From: Bathynomus jamesi
Taxonomy: Eukaryota > Arthropoda > Malacostraca > Isopoda > Cirolanidae
Reading direction: 5' to 3'
NCBI GenBank assembly: GCA_023014485.1
Contig: JAJOZX010000878.1
Location: forward strand, 981,001-1,045,000
DNA: 64,000 nucleotides
Shown here: positions 55,361-64,000 of the stretch, one piece after another
Layout: the number at the start of each line of letters is the position of its first letter
Numbering within the stretch: position 1 is the stretch's first letter
Position numbers and translations under genes: made by a program
Notes under the pieces: model-generated
Told to the model about the DNA's origin: nothing
The model's database searches: none
The model's input: only the letters and a program-made list of their open reading frames with translations

Positions 55361-56697
55361 TATGTATCTCCTCGTTAACCTCGTTGGTGTTCCGTGTGAT
55401 GGTCTCTCTTCACACGAAGCGAAGGTCAAACTGGTGTTCTATCCCCTAGGTCTGACTTGGTTGAAGAGCAGTTGGTTTCTTGCTTTATTTTCGTTATCTG
55501 ATTTTGTGTTTCGAATTTCACATCTTCGGTCATTATTACAGTTCGTGCGCTTTCATGCTTCTCTGATTTTCCACGTCTATCTGGGATATAATATGCAGTC
55601 TAAGTTCTTCATTTCTACCATATCTCAAGAGCTGAAATTCCTCAATGTTAAATGTCATGTTTTTGTCTTCTGACTAATTGTATATTTTATTCGTATCCCC
55701 ATGCAAGCCCTCCACTTCATTTACATCGCTTGGTTTTTCTGGTTATCTTTGTATCGTCTGCAAAGGATGTTACTATACTGCGGGTGTTTACTTCACTGTC
55801 TATATCTGTTAGTATGATAAATAATGAACAGGAGTGGGTCCCAGTACTATACCTTGTGGTACTGAGCTACGTACTCCGATTCTAATGATGATATACCTTG
55901 AATTTTGACAACCCGTAGACGTTCTCTGAGGAAGCTGTAGATCCATTTTCTCACTTTGCCTGATATTCCCATATATTTCATTTTATGTGCTATTATACCA
56001 CGAACACATTTGTCGAAAGCTTTAGCAAAATCAGTGTATATGACATCGTAGTTGTCATTGCCTTCCAGTACATCTAGGATATTGATATAGTGCTCTATTA
56101 GTTGTGATAGGCATGATCTACCTGTTAGGAATCCGTGCTGATTTTCTGCGAATCTTTCCAGTGTATCCAAGAAAGCGAAGATTTTCTATAACTATTCATT
56201 CAATTACTTTGATGAGGTGGGTCGCCAATGACACTGGTTCTTTGATTGAGATCTACCCCGTCCTTTACATATATATACGGGCAATGTTTGCTCTTTTCAA
56301 GATGCTCGATATTTCCCCAGTGTCTATGGATGTTCTCCATATACAGTACCAAGGTGTAGCTATTTCATATTTACAAATTTTAATCAATAATGCGTTCCAA
56401 TTGTCCGGACTTGCAACTGAATGCGATTTCATTTGCCTTATAGCTCTCGCTACATCTTGTAGGGTAAAATCAAAGCCTGTTATACACTCTCCTTGCAATT
56501 TCTCTTCAAAGAATGTATTTATGTCGGGGTATCGCTTTGTCGCTTTTTGAGTACTGAAAACTGATTCATACTGGGCTCTCATTGTTTCAGATATTTCTTT
56601 TAGATCGTCATTTAGTTCACTATTCCTCTTCCTCAAGATCCCGATGGCTTCGCATGTTTTTGTTTCCCTTTTCGGATAGAATTAATTTGGATTTTTC

Positions 56698-56700
<3 letters not shown>
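55361..56700 (-). pseudogene. LINE copy E, RT fragment
   Basis: Minus-strand frames 56265-56636 (FDFTLQDVARAIRQMKSHS, DTGEISSILKRANIAR) and 55847-56170 (ENQHGFLTGRSCLSQLIEHY, YTDFAKAFDKCVRGIIAHK, FLRERLRVVKIQGISS), plus shorter C-terminal pieces. It matches LINE D almost position for position, as part of the inverted duplication. Confidence 0.87.
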
Positions 56701-56736
<36 letters not shown>

Positions 56737-56900
56737 ATTATCTCACGAAAGGAACACGTAAATAATGTTTATGATGAAAAGAACCACGAAGAAAAAGGAA
56801 ACACTGAATGGTGTTCAAGCGCTTTCGTCTAATGGTTCTTTTCATCATATATATATATATATATATACAGTATATATATATATTATATATACCGCGCAGC
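56700..56900 (-). repeat. PLE terminal block between (TA)n tracts
   Basis: ATGATGAAAAGAACCACGAA, then GAAACACTGAATGGTGTTCA and AGCGCTTTCGTCTAATGG, with TA repeats on both sides. Counterpart of 46600-46720. Confidence 0.8.
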
Positions 56901-57649
56901 CTCGTAGCAGCTGTGTGTATTGGTCTGTCTTCACACAGAGACAGCCTCGTAGCAGCTGTGTGTATTGGTCTGTCTTCACACAGAGACAATTTTGGGGGAC
57001 CTTGCCTGTAGGCCTGGTGAATGAGCGAATTGTTCTCTTGCACTCTCTGCCACGCATATCCAGGTACACCGGGTTCATCTGTTACCGTACTGGGCCAAGC
57101 ATCTAGTCTTCTTTTGAGGACTTTAACTTTCTGCCTGCTGTGGTTCTCCTGAGATTGTTTGGAAGCTGGTTAAAAAGTCTTGGATTCTTGACAACCAAGT
57201 TATTTTCCTTCAGTATTGAATAGATCTAATGCCTTAGTCTTAATATATATATCCGGCTGCGATGCACAATCCTTAGGAATGGAGTCTTTTTATCGATTTA
57301 TCAAAGTTGAGTTTGAAAGCTGAACTATCATACAACGGTAATATTTATCCTCTGGCTTTGTCTGCACATAAAATTCATATGAATGAAACATGTAACAGTA
57401 TGCAGTTACTTTGAAACATAATGTCTGATAAACACTCCTGACATATCTGTAGTGTTCTGAAAGTGGTTGCACTTCTCTTTGGCTTAGAGTTTACTGTAGA
57501 TACAAAACGTTCTCTTGTTTCTTCTACAAGTGGGGTCAGCAGAGTTAAAGAGAATCATTATGCACAGAATGAGTGTCCACTTCGACAAAATGTGGATCCA
57601 AAGTTGAGATTGAAATCCTGCATATATATATATATATATATATATATTA

Positions 57650-60341
57650 GGGTGTCCCAAACTCATAGGGGGCCAAATCTTTTTTCGGGATACAAATCCG
57701 CTCGTGTTACGCTCTTTTGATGTTTCCCATTAGAAGTCTTCCTGTAAAATTTCAGAGAGATCGACGGAAATTTAAAGGTCCCGAACTTTGAACACTTTAT
57801 TTCTCCTCTTAACTGAAAGGCAAATTAACTGAAATATTTCTCTCAAAAGTTCCATCACAAAGATGATTATACAAAATAAACATGTATTTTAATCTTAACA
57901 CACAAACAACAATTTCAAAGCATCACATTTATGAATTTTAACTAAACACGTGTTTCATGAGATCCGTTTTTGTTCCCTTCCGGCTCACATTCCGTCGGTG
58001 TGAGTGGACAGTTCGATGGAGGAACTGGAGGTCTTCTTCATCACGGCACAGAGGTTTGCTTGTGTATTTCTCAATGAGGGCGATGCCTCGCTCTGCTGCA
58101 TCATTGACCACCATCAGTTCTGCAGCTCGGTTCTTTGCCAGACGGTAGTTTTCGTCAGTAGGCCATGTTTCAGGGTCTTTGGTGAGGAACGTGGGCTCAA
58201 CTTGGAGAAACTGGAAGAGTGTGGTGGATCGACTCGTCACCCACGGACTTAAACGGCCATCCACTTGCAGTCCCTTGCCTTGGACCCGTTTGAGTCCTTT
58301 CCCAGGGCGCTTTTTCAGGTTAGCCGTCATGTTACGCTTTTCATTGTCGTCAACTCTGTCATCAAACAGTGCAAGACAGATTAAGTCCTCCGAGATATAC
58401 CACAGATGGAGCACAGCCTGGTAAGCTGTGTTTCCAACGTCCTTGTCAGGGTAACCTACAAGAAGATTGTACAGCCTAACGTCATTTTTGGGAGATTTGA
58501 TGGCAATGGGAGCCTCGTGCCAGTGACGCACGTATACAAGGCTCACGAAGAGAGCCATACGGCGAACCCCTTGCAGTTCTTGGAGACGAAGTTCGGAGAA
58601 CTGGGACTGCAGTAATGCTATTTTCAGGCAGTAAATAGCTTTGGCCATCCATCTGGCCTGATGGTAAGCCCCTGGAGGCCGAAGCTTGTAACGTCCTACG
58701 TCGTCTCCGAGGTACAAGAGGCTCAGTCGAAGAAGTTCTTCATAATCCTCTTGAGGATGATTACCACTTCTTAGGGCATCGCGGAGATAGTCTATTGCCT
58801 CAAGTCGCATTTGTGAAAGGCAAGCATTGTCATTTATGAAGGCTTTAGCCACCTCGTCCTTATCAAATGCATCCAACTGACAGTGGCTCATTGATGGCCA
58901 GGCCTCCTTGAATCTCCTGAAAAGTGGGATTTGAGGACTTGGTGGTGTTCCTAGGCACACGACGAAGACATCCTTGAGAATCACTTCGTGAACGTGATGA
59001 CGGCAAGCAAACCATAAAAGAGATCTTCCCAATGCCGCTTCCAAACGCGCACAAGCACCTTGCACTATCCCTGTGTTTGATGCCGTCGTGTCAAACACCA
59101 TGCCTATGATCTTGTCCTCAATTCCGACTAGGGTGAGCGCTTGATGGACTGCGCTTGCCATTTGCTGTCCTGTGCCGTCTATTATTTTCGGTGCTCCTAA
59201 TAGCTCTTCCACACCATCCCCAGTCACCACAACAGCAATCCGATCGACTGACTTACCCTCCTGTTCGATGTCAGTGAGTATCTTTGTGTCCCAGTGGATC
59301 TGCAGTCGAGGTGGAAGCTGCTCGAGGTGGCCAATAACATTGGTCCCTATCATTGTACGGGCCTTTTGTCGGAAGCGGTGAACCGTGCTCTTTGATGGAA
59401 CACTGTCAGGACCGAGAGCTAGGGATTTTGCAGTCGCAGCAAACGCTGATGTTGCCTGTCGAACAGAAAGGCCCTCGCGATCCCAAGTTGCTGCCAGGTC
59501 AAGATCACTCAGACTTTCTTTTAGTCTGTCATGTTTGGGAGCTTTCAAAGGTTTAAGTCCACAAGTGACGGCTTCGTTTCCACTGTCAGCTGAAGATGTG
59601 CTAGAACTGCTGTCGGTAGCCTCTTCTTCCTACAGCTAGAGCCTCCTCCGTTTGACGCCGGTGTGCCCGCTCAAGAGCTCTTTCCCTTCATGTCTTTTCA
59701 TTGTGGCTGCATTATATTTTCTATCTTCACCTAACATGTAACTCGTATGTCGATCTGCCCTTTGGGAAATGAGGAATTCCTTGTCTTCAAGAGGGATATC
59801 TCCCCGATCCAGAACGTCTGAGCGGGCGACATCAAAAATATCCTCCATATCAGCCAAGAATACATTCCGCTGCATATTGTAAGTCATTCCAGTCTTGTTC
59901 TTGTTTTTATGCATATTTCGACACCTCTGAACCAACGCTTTCAGTTTAGTCGAGGCATGAACGGAGGTTGTTGCCAGATTCGAGTTGGCTCTAGCCCAGA
60001 TTTCTAATACAGCCGATATTACAGCCTTGACACTGTTGGAATCTGTCTTCTTTTGGGCGCAGTGATGGTAGAAGAAAAGGAGCAACACGTCCATATTACT
60101 TGGTAATCGAGATTTAGCCAGCTCTGCTATCGGAGACCTCTCAAGAAGCCACAACTTGATGTTTGATCTTGTCAACGCCATAATGATCAATTCTGAAAAC
60201 CAAAAAAAAGTCATCAAACGTCGGGACCTCTAAATATCATCTGATCGAGTTGAAAATCACACAGCCAATGCTTTAGCCCAAACCACATCCGGGCATGACA
60301 CGAGTGGTCAGGTCGTGTTAAGAAAAAAAATTGGGACACCC
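57650..60341. mobile_element. Large DNA transposon 3 (2692 bp), sister of transposons 1 and 2
   Basis: The ends GGGTGTCCCAA and TTGGGACACCC are perfect inverted repeats with TA outside. They enclose a single minus-strand transposase gene (57938-60181). It is the most compact of the three, with about 290 bp on the 3' side and 160 bp on the 5' side. Confidence 0.88.
57938..60181 (-). pseudogene. Transposase of transposon 3, two in-frame stops
   Basis: It starts at ATG 60181 (ALTRSNIKLWLLERSP). Motifs: RLPSNMDVLLLFFYHH, MEDIFDVARSDVL, an RRRL basic end, then TAG-CTG-TAG, an acidic serine-rich linker and a second half in the same frame with LQIHWDTKILTDI, MVFDTTASNTGIVQGACARL, CRHHVHEVIL, HQARWMAKAIYCLK and VVNDAAERGIALIEKY. 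Apart from the two amber codons at 59630-59638 the frame is open for about 747 codons. Either the stops inactivate it or the linker is handled by read-through or splicing. A pyrimidine tract ending TTTTTTTTGGTTTTCAG precedes the start by 10 bases. Confidence 0.85.
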
Positions 60342-60604
60342 TAATATATATATATATATATGAAAATTATTTCACGATATAATATAATATAATATTTATG
60401 ATGAATAAAACCACGAAGGAAAGGAAACACAAAATGGTGCTCAAGCGCTTTCGTCTAATGACATCCTCAGGAACACTGAAGTACATAAAAAGGTTAAGCC
60501 TATATATAGGTTACAGAAAGAAAAAAAGAAAAAATAAATAACATACATACACAAACACACATATATATATATATATATATATACATACATATCTATATAT
60601 ACAA

Positions 60605-60637
<33 letters not shown>

Positions 60638-60725
60638 CAATAAACAGAGAAGTAAAAATAATAAAAAATTAAAAATTAAAACCTTAAAGGATTACCAGTG
60701 AGGCGTACAGATTGTAAGGAAAAAT

Positions 60726-60995
60726 ATCGATTTTTAGCACAAGATCAAATGGATTATAAAAATACAAATTTATACTGGAACTCTGCCGGGTTTTACACAA
60801 TGCTGCCTATGGTCAGGTTTCGATATATAAAAAAAAAAATAAAATGCAAATTAAAAGTTAATCGATTTTTAGCACAAGATCAAATGGATTATAAAAATAC
60901 AAATTTATACTGGAACTCTGTCCGGGTTTTAACATATTGCTGCCTATGGTCAGGTTTCGATATATATAAAAAAATAAAATGCAAATTAAAAGTTA
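60726..60995. repeat. 135-bp tandem duplication in the PLE arm
   Basis: Two copies starting ATCGATTTTTAGCACAAGAT at 60726 and 60861. Only one copy exists in the opposite arm. Confidence 0.9.
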
Positions 60996-61044
60996 ATAAA
61001 GTAGAGACAAGTTTACCAAAGATTTAATGTTTTACACTTCTTAT

Positions 61045-61905
61045 CTAAATCTGCTTAAAGGAATTCAACATAACAGGATCGAGTTGAAAAAGACCTTTGC
61101 TTATGTTGAAGTTATTTGAAAGTTGGATAATGGCAGACTCAAGAATATTTCTATTAACAATGTTGCTTGAATGGAATAAAACTGAAGCATTATTCCAATC
61201 AATACAGTGGGCTAACTCTGACAAATGGACAAAAAGGGCACTGGACAACTGTCCTGTTCTAACGGAATATTGATGCTGTTTTATACGTGTGTGCAAATCC
61301 TTTCCCGTCTGACCTATGTAAAAGGAATCACATTGTTTACAACCAATTTTATAGATAATGCCTGAATTATTGGTAGGGCTATTTTTTACTATGATATTTT
61401 TCACAATATTGTTATATGAAAATACTACATTAATATCCAAAAGTTTAAGTACATTAGCAATGCCTAAAAAGCCCGGGAAAAATGGAAGTACTAAAATATT
61501 TTTTGACAAAGTACGAGTGTTAATATTGACACGATAGAAAGTTCGTTTTGCCTTGTTGAGACAAGATTCCATAAACGCAGATGGATAACACAAATCACTT
61601 CCAATACCGTTGATTTTTTCCAATTCGGCATCGATGTATTCCGGACTGGCGATCCTAAGGGCGCGGAGAAACATTGATGAAAATATAGCCTTCTTAATGG
61701 GGGTATCATGTCCCGAGTAAAAGTGTACGTAGGACAAATTGTTTGTCGTTTTCCGATAGATACTAAACTTAAAACCTGGGCTTTCCCTATGTACACGCAC
61801 ATCCAAAAATGGGATTGAATTGTCTTGCTCAACTTCTAAAGTAAACTTAATGGAGGGGACTTGATCATTTAACTGAAGGAGGAAGCTATCCAGGTCACGA
61901 TTCAT
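61045..61905 (-). CDS. PLE polyprotein C-terminal part: RT thumb and GIY-YIG endonuclease
   Basis: An open frame of 286 codons from ATG 61905. It begins DLDSFLLQLNDQVPSIKFTL, then NSIPFLDVRVHRESPGFKFS, the end of the PLE reverse transcriptase (catalytic palm missing). After a linker with LPFFPGFLGIANVLKLLDIN, the GIY-YIG nuclease follows: SGIIYKIGCKQCDSFYIGQT with a C-x2-C pair, GKDLHTRIKQHQ (catalytic Arg) and NILESAIIQL (catalytic Glu). It ends GLFQLDPVMLNSFKQI. The nuclease residues are intact, but without the RT core the element cannot retrotranspose alone. Confidence 0.82.
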   Translation of the reverse strand: MNRDLDSFLLQLNDQVPSIKFTLEVEQDNSIPFLDVRVHRESPGFKFSIYRKTTNNLSYVHFYSGHDTPIKKAIFSSMFLRALRIASPEYIDAELEKINGIGSDLCYPSAFMESCLNKAKRTFYRVNINTRTLSKNILVLPFFPGFLGIANVLKLLDINVVFSYNNIVKNIIVKNSPTNNSGIIYKIGCKQCDSFYIGQTGKDLHTRIKQHQYSVRTGQLSSALFVHLSELAHCIDWNNASVLFHSSNIVNRNILESAIIQLSNNFNISKGLFQLDPVMLNSFKQI

Positions 61906-62085
61906 GGGCCATAGGCAGCATTGTGCTAAAACCCGGCAGAGTTCCAGTATAAATTTGTATTTTTATAATCCATTTGATCTTGTGCTAAAAATCGATATTT
62001 TTCCTTACAATCTGTACGCCTCATTGGTAATCCTTTAAGGTTTTAATTTTTAATTTTTTTATTATTTTTACTTCTCTGTTTATTG

Positions 62086-62118
<33 letters not shown>

Positions 62119-62344
62119 TTGTATATATAGATATGTATGTATATATATATATATATATATGTGTGTTTGTGTGTATGTATGTTATTTATTTTTTCTTTTT
62201 TTCTTTCTGTAACCTATATATAGGCTTAACCTTTTTATATACTTCAGTGTTCCTGAGGATGTCATTAGACGAAAGCGCTTGAGCACCATTTTGTGTTTCC
62301 TTTCCTTCGTGGTTTTATTCATCATATATATATATATATATATT

Positions 62345-63012
62345 AACCTGAATATGGCGCACAATCTTTCAAAGCACTTTGTACTTGTGTACCATATTTG
62401 AAAAGGACTTATATCTCTATATTTATTTGGGCACAATTATGACAGAAATATGAAAACTAACATATCGTTGTGTAGGAATGAAAAACACCTTATTAAAGGT
62501 ACTAAAAACGCTAGTGTATTTATAGAATACATAACATGTTTTATAGGCAAACTAGTGAGTCAAAATATCCACCCCTATATACATATATGCTATGTGTTGT
62601 GTACAATATTACATATTATACGTAAGCTTCTGAATAGCATTTTTAAAGTTCAGCGTTAAAATACGTTATTCCGTTTTCTTTGTAGCAATATATAGCGAAG
62701 AAGATGCATACCGAATTAAGAGTGACGGTATGAATTCAATATTGACGGTAAAGTGTGGTCCAATATTATTATTGTTAATGAACAATCTTGTATTAATTGC
62801 TGCGTCTAGCTTGCTTCGCCCATTTTAATTTTGAATAAGATTATTTATTAAAAATTACTTTTCCCAAGGGAGCTTCTTTAGTTTCACTTGTACAGAACCA
62901 GAATCTCCTTAGTCATTTTCGCTTTAACAGAAAGGCTTCAAGATTTTCTTATATCTGAGTCTTCAGTCAAGGAGATGGTTTGATCCCAATACTTAAATTC
63001 TTGTACTTCAGC
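62345..63012. repeat. Dispersed repeat, inverted copy of 44110-44870
   Basis: CTGAATATGGCGCACAATCT, AACATATCGTTGTGTAGGAA, TTGCTGCGTCTAGCTTGC-type blocks and GGAGATGGTTTGATCCCAAT match 44110-44870 in reverse. No protein domain is seen. Confidence 0.8.
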
Positions 63013-63018
63013 ATTGTA

Positions 63019-64000
63019 CAGGGTGGGCCGTAAGTTTCCATACATAGGAAAATAAACATTTTTTTATGGACAACCATTTTTATTTATATAATATGCTCTA
63101 CATGGTTGCCATTGTTTTGAAAACACATTTCAATACGTGTTCCCCACTGTTGATGAACACGCATTAGCACAGTTGACGTTATGCTTGTAATGGCGTTGGT
63201 GATACGTTCCTTTAGATGATTTATGTCTCGTATCTTTTCCTGATACACCATGGCCTTCAAGTGCCCCCAAAGATAGAAATCAAGGGGGGTGAGATCTGGG
63301 GATCTGGGAGGCCACTCCACAGGACCACGCCGACCAATCCAAGCATCCGGAAACTGCTGATCCAAATACCGACGCACGTGAAGACCATAATGAGGTGGAG
63401 CTCCATCTTGCTGGAAGTAAACTGGGAAGTTACCTTCCTCGTTTAGCAGGGATGGGAAAATCTCTTCTTGCAACATGTTAAGATACCTTTCGGCATTAAG
63501 ATTTCCACTGACAAAAATTGGTCCAATAATTCTGTCCCCATATCCCGGCCCACACCATCACTTTACCGGCACCTTGCATCTTCGTCGGACTCAGCCAGTT
63601 AGGGCTAGCATTACTCCAGTAACGTATGTTTTGCCGATTAACCTCTCCATTGACGTAAAAATTTGCTTCATCAGTAAACAAGATCTTAGTTGAAAAGTTT
63701 GCATCCTCGTTCACTTTGGTTAATGCCCATTCACAGAATTCCATCCGTCTATCCGGGTCGTCTTCACTCAAATGCTGTGCCATATGCAATTTGTATGGAT
63801 GCCATTTGTTTGCTTTCAAAATGCGCCTGATACTCGATCTGCTGACACCACTTTCTGCAGACAACCGTCGTGTACTTTTTCTGGGACTCCGTGTAAGCGC
63901 TGTAAGTATCGTAGCTGTTGTGTCTTCATCGGTGGCTGTACGTCTTGGACCACTTCGCGGTTGATCTGCAACATTTCCAGTTTTCTGAAACTTGTTAATA
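63019..64000. mobile_element. Mariner-like element running off the right edge
   Basis: The left terminus CAGGGTGGGCCGTAAGTTTC follows TA (63017-63018). A transposase is encoded on the minus strand, with its N-terminus beyond the window. Confidence 0.85.
63084..64000 (-). pseudogene. Mariner-like transposase (DD34D type), one frameshift, partial
   Basis: Minus strand from the right edge: a GPRRTATDEDTTATI hinge, SRKSTRRLSAESGVSRSSIR (helix-turn-helix), KILFTDEANFYVNGEVNRQN (first D), GKVMVWAGIWG; then, after a frameshift near 63530, [20 protein letters not shown] (second D), EWPPRSPDLTPLDFYLWGHL (third D) and NNGNHVEHII at the end. All three aspartates are present. Apart from the single frameshift and the missing start it looks complete. 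Confidence 0.87.

Larger units (their letters stand above)
55029..57640. repeat. Inverted duplication, right copy
   Basis: This is the reverse-orientation counterpart of 44880-48405. It lacks the pogo/Tigger insertion, carrying instead CAG between TA repeats at the same point (56866-56872). It has a private tandem duplication of a roughly 59-bp segment (56898-57000, TGTGTATTGGTCTGTCTTCA). Confidence 0.85.
60395..62330 (-). mobile_element. Penelope-like element between inverted terminal repeats
   Basis: Left repeat 60395-60720 and right repeat 61905-62330 are inverted copies (GATGAATAAAACCACGAAGG, GCGCTTTCGTCTAATGACAT, GGTTAAGCCTATATATAGGT, CAGATTGTAAGGAAAAATAT). Between them is the minus-strand coding part. 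PLEs are known to carry terminal repeats (pLTRs) in direct or inverted orientation. The reverse-transcriptase core is absent, so it is 5'-truncated. The right arm includes the CTGAGGA...GAAA hammerhead-like motif (62253-62274). Confidence 0.82.

Noticed and set aside
60440..60480. Complete hammerhead ribozyme in the second PLE family
   Set aside because: The core (CTGAGGA, short stem II, GAAA) is present, but I could not find stem I pairing or a clear NUH site, so it is listed only as a motif.

Overview
The window is eukaryotic, AT-rich and almost entirely repetitive. It is very probably from an arthropod, more likely a chelicerate or crustacean than an insect. The reasons are several mariner/Tc1 lineages of arthropod type, Penelope-like elements (PLEs) with GIY-YIG endonuclease, TTAGG-bearing repeats, dense (TA)n microsatellites and a CCN-type exon pair with GT-AG introns. 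The species cannot be fixed from the sequence, and a mollusc such as a cephalopod is not excluded.

Host coding content is tiny. The only convincing host gene is two exons (27989-28118 and 28905-29137, + strand) of a CCN-family matricellular protein: the end of a VWC module joined in matching phase to a TSP1 module. Everything else with coding signal belongs to mobile elements.

Layout: 1-3.6 kb holds a transposase remnant, a PLE end, a long inverted-repeat element, a hAT-like MITE, two tRNA-derived SINEs and a 5S-rRNA-derived SINE. 3.6-7.4 kb is a minus-strand LINE split by a mariner. 7.5-9.1 kb holds two mariners with fold-back ends. 9.4-10.3 kb is a scrambled PLE with a hammerhead-like motif. 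11-13.2 kb has tRNA-like units and palindromes. 13.5-15.3 kb is a second LINE family. 15.5-21.3 kb has two head-to-head copies of the first LINE, one with a long intact reading frame and one carrying a 553-bp hAT MITE with a perfect 8-bp target duplication. 21.65-26.28 kb is a 4.6-kb DNA transposon with an intact 734-codon transposase. 26.45-27.9 kb is an inverted tandem array of tRNA-like units. 28-29.1 kb holds the CCN exons. 29.5-35.2 kb has MITEs, a TIR element with a cysteine-rich protein and a Tc/mariner element. 36.1-36.6 kb is a 476-bp palindrome. 38.08-42.50 kb is a second relative of the 21.65-kb transposon, interrupted by a hAT. 44-48.4 kb and 55-57.6 kb are inverted copies of each other. 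48.4-54.9 kb has mariner elements, SINE palindromes and a TTAGG minisatellite family. 57.65-60.34 kb is a third relative. 60.4-62.3 kb is a PLE between inverted terminal repeats. A mariner runs off the right edge.

The strongest candidate for an undescribed system is the trio of large DNA transposons at 21653-26281, 38078-42496 and 57650-60341. They share TA-flanked GGGTGT termini and a distinctive large transposase (HWD, FDT, CRHH and NDxAER motifs) that resembles the hAT catalytic layout without clear hAT ends. All three also appear to carry a 3' splice site just before the start codon.
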